Shown: one piece after another, positions 44,745-52,862 of the stretch
Numbering within the stretch: position 1 is the stretch's first letter
How the letters are laid out: each line of letters starts with the position of its first letter
Assembly: GCA_963676355.1 (NCBI GenBank)
Contig: OY781093.1
Coordinates: 682,001-746,000 of the forward strand
Reading direction: 5' to 3'
Length of the DNA: 64,000 bases
From: JAGLOK01 sp963676355
Lineage (GTDB): Bacteria; Bacillota; Clostridia; Christensenellales; UMGS416
Made by a program: the position numbers and the translations under genes
Notes under the pieces: generated by a model
Told to the model about the DNA's origin: nothing
Databases searched by the model: none
The model's input: only the letters and a program-made list of their open reading frames with translations

Positions 44745-45256
44745 CTGCAGCCGCTGCAGCCACCCGAATCTCCGCATCCTGAGGAGTCACCACATCCTGA
44801 GCATCCGGAACATCCGGACTCTATGGGAGAGTTTTCGCTTTTAAGCACCATTGGTATGGTTTTTTCTCCATTGCGGTCGACATATTCATCTCCACAAACT
44901 TCAAAATTCAGCTTTTCATAAAAACCTACAACGCAGCTGCGTGCGTTTACGTATATTTCTTTTGCCATCAATTGAAAACCGCGGTCGATAAGCAGCCTTA
45001 CAACAAAGTCACCCAGATGCTTTCCGCGCACTCTGCTGTCAACGCAAATCATGCCTATCATGAATTTTCCGTCTAGGTCGTAAATTCGTCCTGCGGCAAA
45101 GCTTTCGCCGCCTTCGCCCACAAGAATGTGGAGCGCGAATTCATCTTCTTTGTCAGCTATGATGTCGTGTCCCAATTCGTTGCGGAAAACGTTCATCCTG
45201 ACTTTCATTACTTCACTTAAATTTTCACGTCCGAAGACCCATTTTGATTCAATCAT
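44741..45256 (-). CDS. GNAT acetyltransferase with Cys-Gly-Ser-rich tail
   Basis: A 171-aa protein with a GNAT fold at about residues 1-140: FAAGRIYDLDGKFMIGMICV leads into the acetyl-CoA loop RVRGKHLGDFVVR, followed by VGFYEKLNFEVCG. Residues 148-171 form a low-complexity tail of Ser, Gly and Asp with six Cys (149, 152, 155, 161, 167, 170). Such a tail is foreign to the GNAT fold and may bind metal or thiols. There is no ribosome site before the ATG; a promoter ends 7 nt upstream instead. The acetyl acceptor is unknown. Confidence 0.85.
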   Translation of the reverse strand: MIESKWVFGRENLSEVMKVRMNVFRNELGHDIIADKEDEFALHILVGEGGESFAAGRIYDLDGKFMIGMICVDSRVRGKHLGDFVVRLLIDRGFQLMAKEIYVNARSCVVGFYEKLNFEVCGDEYVDRNGEKTIPMVLKSENSPIESGCSGCSGCGDSSGCGDSGGCSGCS

Positions 45257-45263
45257 GTGATAT

Positions 45264-45292
45264 ATAATATATTAAATGATTGATTTATTCAA
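45264..45292 (-). promoter_or_regulatory. GNAT gene promoter, apparently leaderless
   Basis: On the minus strand TTGAAT and TATTAT are 17 nt apart, and TATTAT ends exactly 7 nt before the ATG at 45256, with no ribosome site between. The DNA is very AT-rich here, so chance matches are more likely than elsewhere. Confidence 0.45.
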
Positions 45293-45361
45293 TGGTTATG
45301 CGCATATGTTCATTCAATATATATATTTATCATTAATTAGAATATATGCTATTAAATCATT

Positions 45362-45590
45362 AAAATCGCAAATCTGCTCTTGCCGCCACACTCTTGCGAG
45401 CAGTGGTCGGCTTTAGAGCGGAATTTGCTTTCACGGAACTGCTTGCGCGGGAACGGTGAAGTTAGATTAACGGCCACTAAAGTGGATAAACATCAAAGAG
45501 AAACAATTAGCTGGCATTTCGATATGTCCTAATATATCGAAAGAATTAGCTTTCTTGAGCTAGGTGTAATTATCCGCTAGATTGCGACTT
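45362..45590 (-). ncRNA. Candidate structured non-coding RNA (about 225 nt)
   Basis: This gap has no credible coding frame, yet it is much richer in G+C than the AT-rich DNA beside it (45257-45360). The two ends can pair: TCGCAA-A-TCT near 45366 with AGA-TTGCGA near 45579. Inside are GGATAA/TTATCC (about 45484 and 45570), TTTCGATAT/ATATCGAAA, TTCAC/GTGAA, and a long stem at 45376-45419 (GCTCT, GCCG, CCAC, CTC with their complements). Read on the minus strand, two hairpins are capped by GCAA, a GNRA tetraloop, which is why I favour that strand; two wobble pairs favour the plus strand, so strand is uncertain. Family not recognised; large clostridial RNA classes such as raiA or 6S are candidates. 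Confidence 0.6.
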
Positions 45591-47273
45591 TTACTTTAAA
45601 ACAAACTCCGCAATATCCGCTATAACCTTTTCATCAACAGTGCCTGTTTTGGAATAATCTGCGTTGCTGGGTGCACCTTCGCCTGCCATCATCAGGTGAT
45701 TAAGCTTTGGATAAAGATTAAATGTCCAGTTTGCGCTGTCACCGAAGGCATCATGCCACATGTTATATTCAGTCATAGTCACTTGATAGTCACGCTCACC
45801 CTGTAATACAAGCATGGGTTGTGTGATAGATTTTGCTTTTTCCACTGGATTATATGCAAGCAAATCTTGGATATATGCTTTATACGTTCCCATGAAAATT
45901 TCGGTTTCGTCATAATCGTCTATGTTTTCTATCTTGTTAACATCCGAATGAACCTTATCCAAAGTCGCCTTCTCCTGCTCGCTCACAGTTCCATCAAGAT
46001 TAAAGAGATATTCATACTGTTCGGGAATCAGTTCGTGTGGCGCGCGTACAGAGCCTGCCATCATTATATATCCGGCAGCAAAAGGTGAGTTTTCGGCTAT
46101 TCTTGGCAGCGCGTATCCACCCAGACTGTGTCCCAGTATGAAAACATTTTTGCTATCAATATTTTCGATTTCAGACATAAGTTTTGCGATTTCCACAGCG
46201 TCATCTATCGTCTCATCGTAAATTGTAAAGTCATAATCTGTTTGAAAATCTTCTCCGTATGTGTAGGTTCTCTTGTCATATCGATATGTTGCTATACCGC
46301 GCTGAGCAAGCCCCCAAGCAATGTCACGGAAAGGTTTGTTTGTAAGAATGGTTTCGTCGCGGTCAGTAGGCCCTGAGCCGTGCACCAAAATAACTATAGG
46401 GAAGGGACCCTCGCCAGCAGGCAATGTCAAAGTGCCACCCAAAGTGTAACCGTTGACTTCGGAGTCAAGCTCCTGCTCGCTTGTTCCATCAGGAAGTTTG
46501 GCATCCGTGCTTTTTTCCTGATATGCCACAAATTTTAGGCCGGCAATGTTACTTTGTGCGTCAAAATATATTTCTATATTTACGTTTTCTTTTTCCATAA
46601 TAATGGGTATATCAACTGCAGTATATCCGCCTGTTTCAAATGAATATGGCTTACCAAAAGATTTAAACTCTCCGGTGTTTTGCATCAGATCTTCAATAAT
46701 TTTTTTGTATTCATCTGAATTTACGGCATCCTGCATTGTTTTGTCATGAGGATATTCGCTGTATGCTTTTTCGTAGTTGCCATCCATCAAATCCTTGGCA
46801 TAGTTTTGAGCCAATTCTATAACGGAAGCTTCCGCATTTTCGGACTCTGCCTTTTCCTGAGAGTCACCTTCTTTGTATTTTCCCATGTTAATCCCCGCAA
46901 TATCTCCATTTTCATCGAATACCACATTGTAGTTGATGCTGGACTTTGAAAATACAAGAGGTACAGAAATGATTATGTATTCATCTTGCTGGCTCGCAAA
47001 TGGTGTTTTCATCTCAACAAAATCGCCTAGTTTTTCAAATGAGCCTCCAATGTTTGTTTCAAAGAACTCAACGCTTATAGCTTCTAGCAGCTTGTCGCTG
47101 TAGCTATAATTATTGTACGCGCTATCGTAGTCTTTTTTTATCATGTCGTTAACTAAATTGAGCGCGGTCTCTTCCATGTCGGTTGTGGCAATCTGAGGTG
47201 CGCTTTCTTTTTTTGTGCAGCCTGCGGTAAATAGTAATGCCGCAGCCATAACAATTAATATTATCTTTTTCAT
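45591..47273 (-). CDS. Lipoprotein alpha/beta hydrolase with two DUF3887-like domains
   Basis: A 560-aa predicted lipoprotein with the lipobox LFTAGC (Cys 19). Two related DUF3887-like domains follow at about residues 33-130 and 148-250; they share the ALNLVNDMIKKDYDSAY / LAQNYAKDLMDGNYEKAY pattern and probably arose by duplication. The C-terminal alpha/beta hydrolase (about 265-560) has the oxyanion region LVHGSGPTDRDE, nucleophile GHSLGGYA, Asp in LQGERDYQV and His in PKLNHLMMAGEG. It acts outside the membrane on an unknown ester or amide. GGGAG precedes the ATG. The candidate RNA begins right after its stop. Confidence 0.9.
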   Translation of the reverse strand: MKKIILIVMAAALLFTAGCTKKESAPQIATTDMEETALNLVNDMIKKDYDSAYNNYSYSDKLLEAISVEFFETNIGGSFEKLGDFVEMKTPFASQQDEYIIISVPLVFSKSSINYNVVFDENGDIAGINMGKYKEGDSQEKAESENAEASVIELAQNYAKDLMDGNYEKAYSEYPHDKTMQDAVNSDEYKKIIEDLMQNTGEFKSFGKPYSFETGGYTAVDIPIIMEKENVNIEIYFDAQSNIAGLKFVAYQEKSTDAKLPDGTSEQELDSEVNGYTLGGTLTLPAGEGPFPIVILVHGSGPTDRDETILTNKPFRDIAWGLAQRGIATYRYDKRTYTYGEDFQTDYDFTIYDETIDDAVEIAKLMSEIENIDSKNVFILGHSLGGYALPRIAENSPFAAGYIMMAGSVRAPHELIPEQYEYLFNLDGTVSEQEKATLDKVHSDVNKIENIDDYDETEIFMGTYKAYIQDLLAYNPVEKAKSITQPMLVLQGERDYQVTMTEYNMWHDAFGDSANWTFNLYPKLNHLMMAGEGAPSNADYSKTGTVDEKVIADIAEFVLK

Positions 47274-47339
47274 AACATACTCCCTTATTTAAATGTCATA
47301 TTGATTTCTGTTAAAAGCAATTCTTCAACTGATATATAT

Positions 47340-47366
47340 GTTATATAACAGTTATAACAAAGTCAA
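47340..47366 (-). promoter_or_regulatory. Promoter and repeat upstream of the lipoprotein hydrolase
   Basis: On the minus strand TTGACT is followed after 17 nt by TAACAT. The spacer contains GTTATAAC and the perfect 10-bp palindrome GTTATATAAC (47340-47349), an arrangement that could bind a dimeric repressor. Confidence 0.4.
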
Positions 47367-47473
47367 GTCTTTTATGCTCATTTCAAAAAGATGTATGCCA
47401 AAGTATGCCTTTTACCTTTTAAAATATACATTTTGTTGGATTAACATTTTCTTAGCTTTTGCTTTTAACCAAC

Positions 47474-47502
47474 AAAAAAAGAGCCGCCGAAGCAGCTCTT
47501 TT
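47474..47502 (-). terminator. Terminator of the DUF4380 gene
   Basis: On the minus strand GAGCTGC-TTCG-GCGGCTC (one G-U pair, UUCG tetraloop) is flanked by A and T runs, 15 nt after the stop codon. Confidence 0.92.
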
Positions 47503-47515
47503 CAAATTCTTTTGG

Positions 47516-48541
47516 TTAGCAGCAACCACAATCACTATCATGATCGTCATGACATCCGCAGTCGCAGTCATCATCGTCACAGTCACAATCGTCGTCACAG
47601 CAGCACCCGCAGCTATCAGCTGAGTTGTTAACGCAATCGGGCATGTGAGCTTCAAACACAGCATCGATGCTCTCATCATCATCACCGGGAGCTTCAACGT
47701 CATCAACTAAACTCCACACTTCAAGGTGCGATACACTTTCGCCGCTTTCAACTCTGTATACAGGAGAGAGGCTTTCCATCTCAAGCATAAAGTCGCATGT
47801 GTATGTTTCATAGTTCATTCCACCATCTGGATACACAGCGCTCTCATCGTCAATATATTGGAATTTCTTAACGAACATCATATTATCTTTAAAATATGCA
47901 GCCCAGCCCAAAGGATTAGTGATGCCAAATTTAAAAGGACCTTCGCAGTTTACATCTTGTTTTAAAGTGATGTATTTATTTCCCCAGTTGACTCTGTCAT
48001 CGTTTAGCTTTGTGTAAGGCCAAAGACTCATTGAACAGTTGCCAAGAAGTCCGGTATCCACTTTGTTTACAGGGACAACTTCCTTGCCGCCTGTTCCCAT
48101 AACGGAAATCGACCATGCTGCAAAATCCACCGGCCAAAGATTGTCGTTTGTGATTAAGTGCTTTATTGCAACATTTGTACCTTCTTCTTCAAGTGCTATT
48201 ACAATCTCTTTTGTAACGCCTGAAATCTCTTCAGGATTGCCGAACAAGACTGCCCCACCCGGGATTTCTTTATATTCGATTGGATCATTGTCGGGAGCGT
48301 AGGTTAAAATATCATGCTCAGGACTTATCCAAAGTCTGTGTCCGCCTTGGATTTTCCAGCCTGTTTTCTCGTATACTGGCTCTAAATTATTGCAGAACAT
48401 GTTTTCTTTGCCTGGGAAGCCGTATCTTACGATGCGAGGGCCCATGTCGAGTGTTGCAACTACTTCAATCTTGCCGTTTGAAATTTCTAAGCATTTGCCG
48501 TAGTCGCCGTATTTTATTTCTTTAACTTGTATATTAGTCAT
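47516..48541 (-). CDS. DUF4380-like sugar-mutarotase-fold protein with Cys/Asp-rich tail
   Basis: A 341-aa protein. Residues 1-300 form a galactose-mutarotase-like beta domain of the DUF4380 kind (VVATLDMGPRIVRYGFPG, GGHRLWISPEHD, VPVNKVDTGLLGN). From about residue 303 the protein ends in a tail with 13 Cys mixed with many Asp and some His, for example CGCCCDDDCDCDDDDCDCGC. The tail looks metallothionein-like and is not part of the mutarotase fold. CGGAGG precedes the ATG and a terminator follows, so the tail is truly encoded. Substrate unknown. Confidence 0.85.
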   Translation of the reverse strand: MTNIQVKEIKYGDYGKCLEISNGKIEVVATLDMGPRIVRYGFPGKENMFCNNLEPVYEKTGWKIQGGHRLWISPEHDILTYAPDNDPIEYKEIPGGAVLFGNPEEISGVTKEIVIALEEEGTNVAIKHLITNDNLWPVDFAAWSISVMGTGGKEVVPVNKVDTGLLGNCSMSLWPYTKLNDDRVNWGNKYITLKQDVNCEGPFKFGITNPLGWAAYFKDNMMFVKKFQYIDDESAVYPDGGMNYETYTCDFMLEMESLSPVYRVESGESVSHLEVWSLVDDVEAPGDDDESIDAVFEAHMPDCVNNSADSCGCCCDDDCDCDDDDCDCGCHDDHDSDCGCC

Positions 48542-48567
48542 ATTTTCCTCCGAAAATTATAATAATT

Positions 48568-49518
48568 TTATTTGTCTGGGTTTAAACTTTTGTTGTCTTC
48601 CATGTCCATCCACATGCCGAAAAACTGAAATTGTGTGCCCATGAAGAAAGAAAGCGAGCATATAAGGGCTGTGGTTTTTGCTAAATCCTTTAGCCATATA
48701 AGTCTGTAGAAAAAGCGTATGAACATAACTCCGAAAATGAGCGTACACACTCCTGCCATAAGATAAAAGAAGACAAGCGGGTTAAAATCTTTAACGCAAT
48801 ATTTTCTCCACATCCTGCGCATAAACCACTTTGCTTGAAGATAAAGCGTTTTTACTATATATTTGCCAAGCTTTATTTTGCTTTCCTCTTCTCCGTATAC
48901 TGCTTGCACCGGAACATCCTTTAGCTTAAAGTCTGCGATGTTTAACAGATTCATAAGATCTGTGTTGTAGCCATATCGAGGAGTTATTTCGTCAAAAGGA
49001 ATTGTCTTTAGCGCTTTAAGGGAGATGGCTGAATATGCGCACTGGGAGTCCAGCATGTGCCAGTATCCCGAGCCCATTTTCGACAAGAATGTCAAAATGC
49101 TGTTTCCAAAAAATCTGAGCTTTGGCATGTTTTTGACCGACTTGTTTGTAAGTCTATTGCCTTTGCAAAAATCCACTTCGCCGCGAATAACAGGAAGCAC
49201 AATACTTGGAAGATCATCCGGATCCATTTGAGCATCACCATTCATTATTGCCGTAACATCAATATCAAGCTCGATTGCTTTGTGAAATCCGGTCTTTATA
49301 GTGGAACCCAAGCCCTTGTTCACCTCGTGCTCGACTAATACTACACGATCATCTTCTTTCATATATTCTTTTATCCTGTCTAGAGTGTCATCGGTGCCAT
49401 GGTCGTTCACCACGATGATTTTATCCACATAATCAGGCATAGTGCTTAATGTTTTTGTTATAAGGTGTCCTTCATTATATGCGGAAACCAGTGTTGCTAT
49501 TGTCTTCTTTTCAAGCAT
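48568..49518 (-). CDS. Family 2 glycosyltransferase with C-terminal membrane helices
   Basis: A 316-aa protein with a GT-A domain (TLVSAYNEGHLITKTL, VVNDHGTDDT, IMNGDAQMDPDDL) and two C-terminal membrane helices near residues 245-270 and 283-305. It resembles dolichol- or polyprenyl-phosphate sugar transferases and differs from the other family 2 enzyme near 28.5 kb. AAGGAGAG precedes the ATG. It lies 26 nt before the DUF4380 gene on the same strand, so the two may be co-transcribed. Confidence 0.9.
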   Translation of the reverse strand: MLEKKTIATLVSAYNEGHLITKTLSTMPDYVDKIIVVNDHGTDDTLDRIKEYMKEDDRVVLVEHEVNKGLGSTIKTGFHKAIELDIDVTAIMNGDAQMDPDDLPSIVLPVIRGEVDFCKGNRLTNKSVKNMPKLRFFGNSILTFLSKMGSGYWHMLDSQCAYSAISLKALKTIPFDEITPRYGYNTDLMNLLNIADFKLKDVPVQAVYGEEESKIKLGKYIVKTLYLQAKWFMRRMWRKYCVKDFNPLVFFYLMAGVCTLIFGVMFIRFFYRLIWLKDLAKTTALICSLSFFMGTQFQFFGMWMDMEDNKSLNPDK

Positions 49519-49695
49519 TTTTCTCTCCTTAGAGCAACATAATATGTTTTTAACTGAACTAAATGATTATATCACAACTTTTTTTTAACTTCCATACGCA
49601 TAAATACGATATAATAGATGAAAGTAAGTTTAATAATTATAGAAAAAATTCGAGGATGTTTTTTTATAACTAAATTATAAACTTGGAGGTTGCAT

Positions 49696-50013
49696 ATGAG
49701 TGATATGGATAACCAAAGCAATGAAAAAGATATTGTAGAGTTTGAGACTGACAACGGGGAAGTAATAGAATTTGAAGTCGTTGATTATTTTCTTTTTAAT
49801 GGAGAGGAGTATGTTATCCTTGCCGATTTGGGGCAAAACCCTGAAGACTTAAAAGATCATGACAAAGTTGATGTTTTCATTATGAAAGTGGAAGTTATTG
49901 ATGACGAAACAGAAGAGTTTGTACCCCTTCCCGCTGAAGAAGAAAAAGAAGTTTTGGAGTTTGCCGGAAAGCTTTTAGATGGCGATCTTCCTAATGAGGA
50001 TGAGGTGCTTTAA
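49696..50013 (+). CDS. DUF1292 protein
   Basis: A 105-aa acidic protein with the DUF1292 pattern: FETDNGEVIEFEVVDYFLFN, then GEEYVILADLG and a later VDVFIMKVEV. Members are small cytosolic proteins often found near the clostridial yrrK-type cluster; function unknown. The ATG at 49696 is chosen because GGAGG lies 6 nt upstream. It stands alone here and converges on pgi through a shared terminator. Confidence 0.88.
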   Translation: MSDMDNQSNEKDIVEFETDNGEVIEFEVVDYFLFNGEEYVILADLGQNPEDLKDHDKVDVFIMKVEVIDDETEEFVPLPAEEEKEVLEFAGKLLDGDLPNEDEVL

Positions 50014-50032
50014 AAATTATATAGATATTAAA

Positions 50033-50061
50033 AAAGCCATCCATAATACGGATGGCTTTAA
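50033..50061. terminator. Bidirectional terminator between DUF1292 and pgi
   Basis: AAAGCCATCC and GGATGGCTTT are perfect complements around a 7-nt loop, with A and T runs outside. Confidence 0.9.
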
Positions 50062-50071
50062 ATGCACATAT

Positions 50072-51523
50072 TTATATTTTGTATTTGTCACTCTTTTTAG
50101 CATTGCCTTGAAGCTCTTTTAATTTATCCTCAAAGCCTTCTTTTCCAAGAAGAGCATATGTTGCGATTTTTCCGGCTTCAACACCGGGCTGGTCAAAGGC
50201 GTCAATTTTCAAAAGCTCTCCACAAACGGCTGTCTGAACCATAAAAAAGTACATTAGCTGGCCAATTGTATTTGCGTTAACTTCAGGCAAAGTGATTGTC
50301 TGATTTAACTTGCCTGCTGCGGTAACTGCGATTTCTGTAGCCTGTTGCTCAGCTGAAATCAATTCGTTCAGTGAATGACCGCCAAGGAATGAAACATCAG
50401 GGATGTCCTCGCATCCGTGAGGTATGGTGTATTCTGAGCGGTATTTTTCAACGCCGATGAATGTTATCACTTTGTCAAAAGGACCTTCTGTGTAGAGCTG
50501 TACCTGTGAATGCTGGTCGGTTACGCCAACGGCTTTAACTGGAGTTTGTCCTACATAAACTTCTTTGCCGCGTGTGGTGTGTTTCTTTCCAAGACTCTCA
50601 GCCCAAAGCTGTGCATACCAGTCGGCAAAGTATTTGAGGCTGTCTGCATAAGGCATTACAACCTGAATGTTTTTGCTCTTTTTCTGCATTGCAATAAACA
50701 TGAGAAGCCCCGCCATATAGCCGGGATTATTTAATAGATCGTCTGTTTTGCACATCTCATCCATGAGGCGTGCGCCTTCTAACATTTCTTTTATATCAAT
50801 TCCACAAACCGCCGCAGGAAGTAAACCCACAGGGCAGAGTTCGGAAAATCTTCCGCCTACGCCGTCCGGGATGATAAATGTTTTAAACTTATTCTGTTTT
50901 GCGATTTTAATTAAGTTGCCATTTTTCTTGTCAGTTGTAGCAATGACATTTTTGTACCATTCATCGCCTAGTTTTTCTTTTAGAAGATTTTCGCAGATGA
51001 GATACTGCGACATAGTTTCTGCGGTTTTCCCCGATTTTGTGATTATATTAAAGCAAGTCTTTTTAACATCAATAACATCTAAAAGTGCATTCATGCGTTC
51101 GGGATCAACATTGTCTTCCACATAGAATTTGGGGCCGGGACGATTTTCGTCGGAAAGCTCATTGTAGCGAAGGTGATTTAAAGCGTTTTGCACTGCAATA
51201 GGACCAAGTGCGCTGCCGCCTATTCCGAAGACCACGAAGTTTTCAAACTTGCCGCGTACTTGCTCAGCAGTTTTTAATATAGAATTTAGCTGAGTTTGGG
51301 AGATATTAAAGCTCTTTGCCCATGCAATCATCTTTGAGGCTTTGCCCCATTTACTTGAAAGACGTTTTTTTGCCTTTTGAAGTTCGGGTATAAATTTGTC
51401 TATTTCCTCTTTAGTGATTGCGCCAACCTTTTTTTGGAGTTTAGCGTCCATTTCATCTGTTATGATGTTTTCAGCCATTAGATTGTTGTAATCATAAATC
51501 AATTTCATGTCATTTTTGTTCAT
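50072..51523 (-). CDS. pgi: Glucose-6-phosphate isomerase
   Basis: A 483-aa sugar isomerase interconverting glucose 6-phosphate and fructose 6-phosphate in glycolysis. The first SIS domain has GIGGSALGPIAVQNAL and ITKSGKTAETMSQY, the middle has VGGRFSELCPVGLLPAA, and the C-terminal part has GVTDQHSQVQLYTEGPFDK and FDQPGVEAGK. Length is within the bacterial range. AAAGGA precedes the ATG. It is monocistronic. Confidence 0.96.
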   Translation of the reverse strand: MNKNDMKLIYDYNNLMAENIITDEMDAKLQKKVGAITKEEIDKFIPELQKAKKRLSSKWGKASKMIAWAKSFNISQTQLNSILKTAEQVRGKFENFVVFGIGGSALGPIAVQNALNHLRYNELSDENRPGPKFYVEDNVDPERMNALLDVIDVKKTCFNIITKSGKTAETMSQYLICENLLKEKLGDEWYKNVIATTDKKNGNLIKIAKQNKFKTFIIPDGVGGRFSELCPVGLLPAAVCGIDIKEMLEGARLMDEMCKTDDLLNNPGYMAGLLMFIAMQKKSKNIQVVMPYADSLKYFADWYAQLWAESLGKKHTTRGKEVYVGQTPVKAVGVTDQHSQVQLYTEGPFDKVITFIGVEKYRSEYTIPHGCEDIPDVSFLGGHSLNELISAEQQATEIAVTAAGKLNQTITLPEVNANTIGQLMYFFMVQTAVCGELLKIDAFDQPGVEAGKIATYALLGKEGFEDKLKELQGNAKKSDKYKI

Positions 51524-51682
51524 AATAATGTCCTTTATATAAATTTTTTATTAAACTAAAATTATTTTGTGGCACTTATATTATACTGATATTATAATAA
51601 AAATCCACAAAGAACATTGATTAAGGGGACTCTTTAACATGTATTTTACCAATATTTTTTCAATAGAAGGAAAAAACAACGA

Positions 51683-52825
51683 ATGACGAAGAAAAAATCA
51701 TCAAAAATGAAATCAGAGCAAAAAAGCTGGATTAAGCTTTTTTATACTTTTTTGTTGTGCTCTTTTTTGCCGATTACAATCTTTCTCAAAGATTGGGCGA
51801 TAAAAAATCCCGGCTGGGTGGAAGAAACTTATGCAAGCAATTGGTATAAAGCATATTCACAGCCTTGGAGCAAGATTTTTGCGCCCTATAATTTTTCGTT
51901 TATAGAGTATTTTGTATATGCGTTAATAATAGTTTTGATTGTCGCAATCATATGGTCTGTCATATCAGCGTTTCGTAACAGACACGGCATATATACTATA
52001 ATAAACTGGGTGGTATCTCTTGCTGCGACAGCGAGTATTTTGTATTTTTTCTTTGTTGCGGGCTGGGCTTTAAACTATTATAGATACCCACTTGCCGATA
52101 TTATGAAATATCCGCGCATGCTCTTTTCCACGGAAGAACTTGAAGACTTGTGCTTAGATCTTATAGATGAGGCGAACACAATAAGAGCAGAGCTTGATGA
52201 AGATGAAAACGGAGTGCTTAAATTACCATATTCAATTGATGAAACGCTAAAGAAAGTACCACAAATATATAAGGATGTTAGCGCAGAATATCAAATGTTT
52301 GCAGGGGAGTATTCAGCACCGAAGCCTGTTTTGGCCTCAGAGCTTATGAACCACACAAAGATTACAGGCATATATTTGATGTTTACAGCAGAAGCTAATG
52401 TGAATGTTGCAACAGACGGTATCTTGCTGCCTGCAACAGCTTTGCATGAGGCGGCGCATCAGCGCGGGTTTGCACGTGAAGATGAAGCGAACTTTATAGC
52501 ATATCTTGTTGGTCGCGAAAGCGGAGATAATTACTTTAACTATTCCGGTACTTTGCTTGCGTTAATCAATGCGATGAATAAACTCTATGCTGCCGACAGC
52601 GACAGATATTATGAGCTTCGCAAACTATATAGTGATAATGTGAATGATGACATGGCATACAGGGCTGAATTTTGGAAGCAATATGAAGGACCGGTGGCGG
52701 AAAAAGCTGAAGCAGTCAACAACACATACCTTCAAGCAAACGACCAGACTGATGGGGTGAAAAGCTACGGCAGGATGGTGGATTTGCTGCTTGCAGAAAG
52801 ACAGTATAGATTGGGGATGGAGTAA
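51683..52825 (+). CDS. DUF3810 membrane metallopeptidase-like protein
   Basis: A 380-aa protein of the DUF3810 family with three N-terminal membrane helices (about residues 15-35, 72-95 and 112-132) and an extracellular or cytosolic C-terminal domain carrying HEAAH at about residues 255-259, followed by REDEANFIAYLVG, which supplies a likely third ligand. This is the layout of a zinc-dependent peptidase, but activity has not, to my knowledge, been defined for the family. The ribosome site GAAGG is distant from the ATG. Confidence 0.85.
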   Translation: MTKKKSSKMKSEQKSWIKLFYTFLLCSFLPITIFLKDWAIKNPGWVEETYASNWYKAYSQPWSKIFAPYNFSFIEYFVYALIIVLIVAIIWSVISAFRNRHGIYTIINWVVSLAATASILYFFFVAGWALNYYRYPLADIMKYPRMLFSTEELEDLCLDLIDEANTIRAELDEDENGVLKLPYSIDETLKKVPQIYKDVSAEYQMFAGEYSAPKPVLASELMNHTKITGIYLMFTAEANVNVATDGILLPATALHEAAHQRGFAREDEANFIAYLVGRESGDNYFNYSGTLLALINAMNKLYAADSDRYYELRKLYSDNVNDDMAYRAEFWKQYEGPVAEKAEAVNNTYLQANDQTDGVKSYGRMVDLLLAERQYRLGME

Positions 52826-52853
52826 AGGCCGCCAAGCACTCTGACGACCTTTT
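52824..52853 (-). terminator. Hairpin between DUF3810 and the BlaR1-like gene
   Basis: On the minus strand AAAGGTCGTC pairs with GGCGGCCTTT using two G-U wobbles; on the plus strand these become mismatches, so it belongs to the minus transcript. Only three T follow, so termination may be modest. Confidence 0.5.
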
Positions 52854-52862
52854 GTTATGTTA

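Noticed and set aside
45362..45590. Cobalamin-riboswitch-like words GGGAACGGTGAA and GGCCACT in the plus strand
   Set aside because: The remaining conserved boxes are missing and no cobalamin or transport gene lies downstream on that strand.
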